DNA from: Hibiscus mutabilis
Lineage: Eukaryota; Streptophyta; Magnoliopsida; Malvales; Malvaceae
NCBI GenBank assembly: GCA_019671005.1
Contig: CM033744.1
Location: 9,726,128-9,790,127, forward strand
DNA length: 64,000 bases
Reading direction: 5' to 3'
Part shown: positions 59,121 through 64,000 of the stretch, piece by piece
Numbering within the stretch: position 1 is the first letter of the stretch
Layout of the letters: each line of letters opens with the position of its first letter
Position numbers and translations under genes: made by a program
The notes under the pieces: generated by a model
What the model was told of the DNA's origin: nothing
Seen by the model: the letters and a program-made list of their open reading frames with translations, nothing else
Database searches by the model: none

Positions 59121-60812
59121 TCACCATGGATGCTCGTCACGTCTCTCCACCGACCTTGCAGGAACGCCGATATCTTGAATCTCAGTTTCTGATGTCCAAC
59201 TCAAACGCAAAAACACGCTTTTTCTTTTGTTCAAACCGTCTCCATTTTGCCTTTGAAAGGATCTACTTCTTCTCACCTTTTCCCTCCATTGATCATGCAT
59301 TTGCTGCAATTCTTCCATGATTTCCTGAGCTGACTTGTCCACTTTGGCATTGTCCTCTTTGTCTTGTATTCCGGAAGAAAAATTCAACCGAGAGAACACA
59401 CTGCCCCTGTTGTTTGAAGCATCAGAATAAAGACCCCTGCCAGGTGTATGGCTACGGATGTAATCTGAATTGTTGCTTTCTTGGCAATTTGCTATGGGGG
59501 ATTTAATGCCACAAGCATTCTCCTCGAGTTTAGCAATGGGAGAAGCAACAGAGACGTGCTGGTATGTATCCTCATATAGACCTGGGCGATCTTTCATAAG
59601 ATCTACAGGATCCGGAGAAGCCCTGGAATCTGTGGAATCCGAATCATCAGAAGGGAGCAACGGTATGTAATCTCCAAGATCAACGTCATGGTTTCCTGAA
59701 CTGTTCAACTCTTTAAGCTCTTCCCCGATAAGAATAGGCTGACTTTGGATTGCATGGTCAGCGCGTGCACCCGATTCTTGACCAGAAGTAGTGATGTGGC
59801 TACCAACAAATGGTAATGAGCTTTGGCTACTAGGACCTTCAGGACAGTATGAGCTATTATAGTCCATGTTATTAGATTCCTCGAATGCAATATGTGAATC
59901 TCCAGAATTTAAGTGTTGGGATTCATCTTTTGTCACAGTCGATTTACCAGAATATGCTAGAGGCTCTGCATTAGAATGAGAGACGCTATCAATACCCCTT
60001 TTCAGTTTCTTTCGGGCCATAGTGAAATGATTGGACCAAACATTTTCCATTACTATGTTCGGTTGTAACAGTCTTATCTTTCGGGAATCAAACAACCATA
60101 GAACCCTTTGAACCTGCGATGAAATGAACTCAACCACATAATCTTTTACAATGATGCAATGAATTTTTTTTGCCATAAGTGTACAAGGATTAACTTTAAA
60201 TGAGAAAAAGACCTGATATTTAGACAGCCCAAAATTGAATTTGTTTGTAGAAAAGTAATTATCGCTAATAACCGTTTGAAATTCATGTTCACGAAGAGGA
60301 AGGCAATGCCAAAGTACGGTAAATCTAACCTGGAAAATTAAAAAGCCAAATATGTAGTATGTACAATTCAACAAGAACTGCACTCCAACTTCCCCATAGT
60401 CATTAAAAGAACAAGTCGAGCAAACATTAAAGTAAAGAGTGAAGCAAAAATACAGGGAAATAGTATAGTGCTGAAATAAAGCAAAAACCAATAACTTTTT
60501 TTTATGTGTATTACTAATGGATACCTGTGCAGGAAAAATCCTCCTCGACGAACTATATGCATAAGGAACAGTATTTAGCTCACCATCTGAAGTTGCTTTG
60601 AAGACCCCATGAAGTTCTCGCTTCTCATATTCGAAAAGAAACAAGATCATTCCAATCTTAACTCCTTTAACAAAGTCAGCATAAGAATTTGGAAGACCAA
60701 AGAGCTTTCTATTGAAGCACTCTTCCTTTGTAGATGCATTTGACATAAAGATAGCACCAAAGTCAGGAAATTTTCCAGTAATTTTCTTCTTCAACCTGCC
60801 TTCAAATTCCAT
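59121..60812 (-). CDS. DCD (development and cell death) domain protein
   Basis: Three coding exons, 60812-60525, 60329-60213 and 60113-59121 (stop TGA), give 465 residues; both introns are GT-AG and phase 0. Start is the ATG giving MEFEGRLKKKITGKFPDFG; an upstream ATG at 60863 would add only a short hydrophobic stretch and lies before an acceptor-like TTTCTAG. The DCD domain covers about residues 16-150: FGAIFMSNASTKEECF, RKLFGLP, GMILFLFEYEKRELHGVF, FPAQVRFTVLWHCLPL, NYFSTNKFNFGLSKYQVQRV. DCD proteins are plant-specific and respond to hormones, pathogens and stress; some take part in programmed cell death. The remainder is Ser/Asp-rich and probably disordered, with two similar motifs SVFSRLNFSS and SVFLRLSWTS and a predicted helix (IMEELQQMHDQWREKV) near the end. 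The exact molecular role is unknown. Confidence 0.88.
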   Translation of the reverse strand: MEFEGRLKKKITGKFPDFGAIFMSNASTKEECFNRKLFGLPNSYADFVKGVKIGMILFLFEYEKRELHGVFKATSDGELNTVPYAYSSSRRIFPAQVSISNTHKKKLLVFALFQHYTISLYFCFTLYFNVCSTCSFNDYGEVGVQFLLNCTYYIFGFLIFQVRFTVLWHCLPLREHEFQTVISDNYFSTNKFNFGLSKYQVFFSFKVNPCTLMAKKIHCIIVKDYVVEFISSQVQRVLWLFDSRKIRLLQPNIVMENVWSNHFTMARKKLKRGIDSVSHSNAEPLAYSGKSTVTKDESQHLNSGDSHIAFEESNNMDYNSSYCPEGPSSQSSLPFVGSHITTSGQESGARADHAIQSQPILIGEELKELNSSGNHDVDLGDYIPLLPSDDSDSTDSRASPDPVDLMKDRPGLYEDTYQHVSVASPIAKLEENACGIKSPIANCQESNNSDYIRSHTPGRGLYSDASNNRGSVFSRLNFSSGIQDKEDNAKVDKSAQEIMEELQQMHDQWREKVRRSRSFQRQNGDGLNKRKSVFLRLSWTSETEIQDIGVPARSVERRDEHPW

Positions 60813-62340
60813 TGCTATGTTTGCAAACAAACTAGAAAGCAGTAAAAGACGCATGACACACATCAGATTTCCTACTTAGAAGGTTTCTAGGCAGAAAACA
60901 TGCAAATCCTTGGAGAAATTTTTGATTACTTCTCATACAAGTAATCAGTAGCATGTGTCAATGATGTGTTAAAATTACAGGAATACAAATATAAGCCTTG
61001 CCTTACATGGAAAAACCTGGAAGAGTTGCAGATACTAAACAAAATCCAGTTATTGTTTTAATCAAAAAGAGAAATCCACAATGAGCATAGTGAAGAACAT
61101 ATGACAAATTCAAAGGAAAGAAGAGGATGCTATTAAGCCAATATTATTGCAGAGGAAAGGTTCAAAATGTGACAAAAAGGGCATAATGAATAGCATAAAT
61201 TACACTCTCTAAGCAGAGTAACCTTGAATCCAATACAAACAATAAGAATATAAAAGAAATATTAAAAAATTGTCTTAATAACTTGGACCTGCACTTTCTC
61301 CGTATTCATGATCAAGTCTAAATTCTTAGAATAGGGCCAATCAAACTGGACCTGCACTTTCTCCGTATTAAACATCCTAAACTAAATTGATGATCATGAC
61401 AACATACATAGAAACATATCGTTCAAAAAACATATATCCAACTTTCTCTCTTCCGAACGAGATGGCATACTCTGTTTAACTTGCATGAAATTGTTTATCC
61501 TAAGAACAAAGAAACTTTGACCTTCCAATTCCAATACAAACTCCGAGAGTTCAATTGTATCCGATACCGTATAGCTCAAATCACAAGACAAAAGCATGAG
61601 AACCAGAAACAGTGTAACAAATGAACCATGCCACTAAGATTGGTAGCTTAGACTAAGCGCTTAACATCTAAAAGGAAGCTGAATTAATACCATCGCTAAA
61701 TGCCATTAATTCTTATGGAAACTGTACATGCTAAAGAAAGGGGCAATGGAATCTAAAAATCTATTGAAAACTAATCTTTGAACTTTTTCATCAAGGTAAA
61801 CTTTAACCATTATTAACCATTAAAACCAATGTGATTAATAAAAGCTATAATGTGAAGAACTGAAAACCCCAGAAAAAGCAGATGCAGAAAATGTCTGTAA
61901 ACAATGTTTGGATGCTAGAAAAATGAAGGAAAAGAAAACAAAAGAAAAGAGAGTCTCGAGTTACCCAGTTTTCCATACAATGACGAGTCGATGACACAAA
62001 CCCAGCAAAAGCTAATATGAACCCATATTTATACTAAAAACCCACTACACAAGAGAGTATTGATTCTCAAACCCAGGAGAAGAAGAAGAAGAAGCTAAAA
62101 CCATATGTATACTAATACTACCACATTCTCTTAAATAACTCACTGAGCATGTAGCAAAAAAGGAAGCCGTTTTTTTTTCTTTTGGGAATTACCTTTGCAA
62201 CCAAACATGAAAAGAAAAGAAAAGAAAAAGCGCAAGGAAGCTGAGAATTTTTACCTTTCAGTGAAAATGAGACTGGGTATAGTGTTTGGACAGCAAGAAA
62301 GTGATAGAAAATAACTTTCCGTCGCCCATTTCTCTTCTAT
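60813..62340 (-). other. 5' leader, leader intron(s) and promoter of the DCD gene
   Basis: On the minus strand a donor-like CTGAAAGGTAAAAATT near 62258 and another TTGCAAAGGTAATTCC near 62190 suggest a non-coding first exon, and an acceptor-like TTTCTAG near 60836 suggests the intron end, about 25 bases upstream of the start codon. Inferred from splice-like words only; no transcript evidence. Confidence 0.45.
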
Positions 62341-62835
62341 TCTAAAAATACTTTGTTACTTAATGTTTTAACTTTAGCATTTCAGAATTTCTTTTTATAA
62401 ACACCATTATTCAATCTAAATACCGATTAATTTAGTTACAATATTATCGTACTGAAGCAACTCTTGTAGATAGGGATGAATAAAACTCAACACATTTAAG
62501 TCAATTTAAATAATTTGTAAAAGAAATTAAATTTGAGTCAAGTTTGATTTTACCGACTCAAATTACTCAATTTTATTGTTTTGCAATTTAGTTCATGGCT
62601 TCCTTTTTCTTTCAATTCATCCTTCATTTTAAGTATGTTCTGATCAAATTTGAACCACATACTCCTAAGCCACTATAAAATACATATTTAACTTCAATTC
62701 AAAATTTTTAAAAATAATTTTCCCTTTTTACAATTCAGTCCCTCAAATTTGTATAGTTTCCTCATTTATTCAATTTATCTTTTGTTTTAAGTTCATATTT
62801 GACCAAATTTAAACAACATGCTTCACTATATAATA
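62341..62835. other. Intergenic promoter-side DNA
   Basis: AT-rich, nothing recognised. Likely includes upstream promoter of the minus-strand DCD gene. Two diverged copies of a TTTTAAGT..TGATCAAATTT.. block lie near 62620 and 62785. Confidence 0.35.
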
Positions 62836-63042
62836 GGGGTGTTCATTGTCGGATATCGGATCCGATCCGATCTAATTTTTTTAGATATCTGATTTTTTGG
62901 ATCAACGATATAGTGAAATTTATTTTATATTTGACGTACCCGTGCTTTACTTGTACCTGTAATTTTAAAAATTACCATTTTTTGTCTCGTATCCGTATCT
63001 GTCCCTATATCCGTATCAGTACAACATAAGCCACCCCTACAG
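62836..63042. mobile_element. Possible small hAT-like element (AGGGGTGTTCA ends)
   Basis: The left end AGGGGTGTTCATTGTCGG and the right end AGCCACCCCT are short inverted partners; the interior holds GGATATCGGATCCGATCC. No matching 8-bp duplication was found. Confidence 0.35.
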
Positions 63043-63309
63043 ACTAAAATTGAATTTGGCATTCTGCAAAAGAAATTCGTCGAAGGACTCCTAAACTCCT
63101 ACAAACTTCGACAATAACGGGTCATAATGGTGTCCGGCGATCGGCCCTTAGGAGGTGATAAATGAACCCGATTCCGCAAAGAATTTGCCACTATTGCATA
63201 CTGCAAAGCAGCCGAAATCAGGGTAAAGTTTAGTTCTGGTTTTATTTACATTACAATACCCAAGAAGATTGTTTCTTCGCATGTTTTCCAACAAGATTCA
63301 CTTCCACCA

Positions 63310-63567
63310 ATGCAGCAAGCAGCGTCGCCTGTTCTAGACAAAGAAAAAATAGAGCAAGTTAACGACATCTGCCGAAGCAGAGAGGCTATTGGCGAGAGCG
63401 TTGCAGGTGCCGCAACCGAAAATACTACTTCGTTGATGGCTCGCCCCAAATGGTCTAGTTCAAGGCTTAAGATGGAGGGGAAAACGACAATGAAGATTGG
63501 GGCAAGTTTGATAGTGGCGGCAATGCTGTTTAGTTTTATGTTAGGAAGCATGGGTACTTCAGTCTAA
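63310..63567 (+). CDS. Small hypothetical protein with C-terminal membrane segment
   Basis: 85 codons from ATG in the favourable context CCACCAATGC. The first 60 residues are hydrophilic and the last 24 (starting TMKIGASLIVAAML) look like a single membrane span ending near the C-terminus, as in tail-anchored proteins. I do not recognise the family. No introns or clear TATA box were identified. It could be a chance frame; an overlapping minus-strand frame is less plausible. Confidence 0.35.
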   Translation: MQQAASPVLDKEKIEQVNDICRSREAIGESVAGAATENTTSLMARPKWSSSRLKMEGKTTMKIGASLIVAAMLFSFMLGSMGTSV

Positions 63568-63664
63568 AGTCGTACCACGTGTAGCAAAAGATTAAACCAA
63601 AACGATTAAATAAATTCAAAAAATAAAATTAATGTAAACAGATTCGAATGGAATTTTATATAAT

Positions 63665-63862
63665 TTAAATAAACCGTAAGAAATTTGTTGAGGCCTGCAC
63701 GAACGCAGTTTCCTTAAGACAGATTTCGACTACTCTTTGGTGCTTGAGTTCGTCGGTCGTTAGTCTCACAGGATACAACAACAAATGATCTTCTACAGTA
63801 GCACTGTTGCAGAGATCACGAATAAAATCCTTGCCTTTCACTATCACCGAAACACTATGCAA
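63665..63862 (-). CDS. Small hypothetical protein with own TATA box
   Basis: 65 codons from ATG at 63862 (MHSVSVIVKGKDFIRDLC) to a stop at 63665. A TATA box CTATATATAAC on the minus strand at 63915-63925 lies 53 bases upstream, allowing a short leader. The sequence has mixed charged and hydrophobic composition and no signal peptide or membrane span. I do not recognise the family. The good core promoter raises it above background frames. Confidence 0.4.
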   Translation of the reverse strand: MHSVSVIVKGKDFIRDLCNSATVEDHLLLYPVRLTTDELKHQRVVEICLKETAFVQASTNFLRFI

Positions 63863-63914
63863 TTTTCAAGAGGAGAAATTTTCGAGTTGTGTCTTTAAAA
63901 CTGAAGAGAGGCAT

Positions 63915-63925
63915 GTTATATATAG
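63915..63925 (-). promoter_or_regulatory. TATA box upstream of small minus-strand ORF
   Basis: CTATATATAAC on the minus strand followed by a pyrimidine-rich leader (CATGCCTCTCTTC); expected start of transcription is near 63890. Confidence 0.5.
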
Positions 63926-64000
63926 GGAGCGATTAGGTTAAAACGTGAGAATAAAAAATATTCTGAATTTTAATGGTCATTGATACTTTCCTATTTAATT

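Noticed and set aside
59121..60863. Single-exon 580-residue DCD protein
   Set aside because: The frame is continuous, but GT-AG boundaries at 60524/60330 and 60212/60114 interrupt the DCD domain exactly where relatives are contiguous; spliced 465 residues is preferred as the main form.
63246..63551. 101-codon minus frame
   Set aside because: Overlaps the better-supported plus frame, has no promoter-like sequence and no family resemblance.

Overview
The window is nuclear DNA of a flowering plant, most likely a eudicot. It is AT-rich, its genes have plant-type GT-AG introns, it carries a MIR166 hairpin and plant-specific protein families (MCTP, DCD, BPA1-like, ACC-oxidase-homolog dioxygenase, plant mobile domain), and most of its length is Ty3/gypsy LTR retrotransposon and Mutator-like DNA. 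I cannot name the species.

Only a few loci look alive: (i) a MIR166 microRNA gene on the minus strand at 29284-29432; (ii) an eight-exon RRM gene of the BPA1 (binding partner of ACD11) family, minus strand, 38463-41457, whose exons join to an intact 268-residue frame; (iii) a three-exon DCD-domain gene, minus strand, 59121-60812 with a 5' leader reaching about 62340, 465 residues; (iv) two tentative small ORFs at the right edge (63310-63567 plus, 63665-63862 minus). Broken host genes lie at the left: a lone last exon of a 2-oxoglutarate dioxygenase (5889-6146) and a full-length but multiply frameshifted MCTP/QUIRKY-like gene (6355-9449).

The rest is layered transposons. 1-5763: a Tekay/Del-type gypsy 5' LTR with its primer-binding site, a decayed interior and other LTR pieces. 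9970-13646: a Mutator-like element with about 310-bp terminal inverted repeats that carries a plant mobile domain and the zinc-binding C-terminus of a MURA transposase. 14651-27296: a large Tat/Ogre-like element with gag but no recognisable pol; a related minus-strand solo LTR (20942-22425, duplication ATTAG) has landed in one of its minisatellites. 27297-36480: LTR fragment, small inverted-repeat elements, a tRNA-derived SINE with a 15-bp target duplication, and a LINE 3' remnant. 41575-42990: four small Mutator-type elements in front of the BPA1-like gene. 43080-47797: decayed gypsy pol and 3' LTR. 47800-49824: a MULE transposase pseudogene, followed by two very long solo LTRs, 49841-53414 (duplication TGCTC) and 53845-56597 (duplication ACTTA).

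The most unusual structure is a cluster of near-palindromic words of the form GTAYCGRTAC, present in at least six places and always in, or apparently derived from, LTRs of the Tekay-like group. No CRISPR, rRNA or tRNA gene, organelle insertion or prokaryotic operon was seen.
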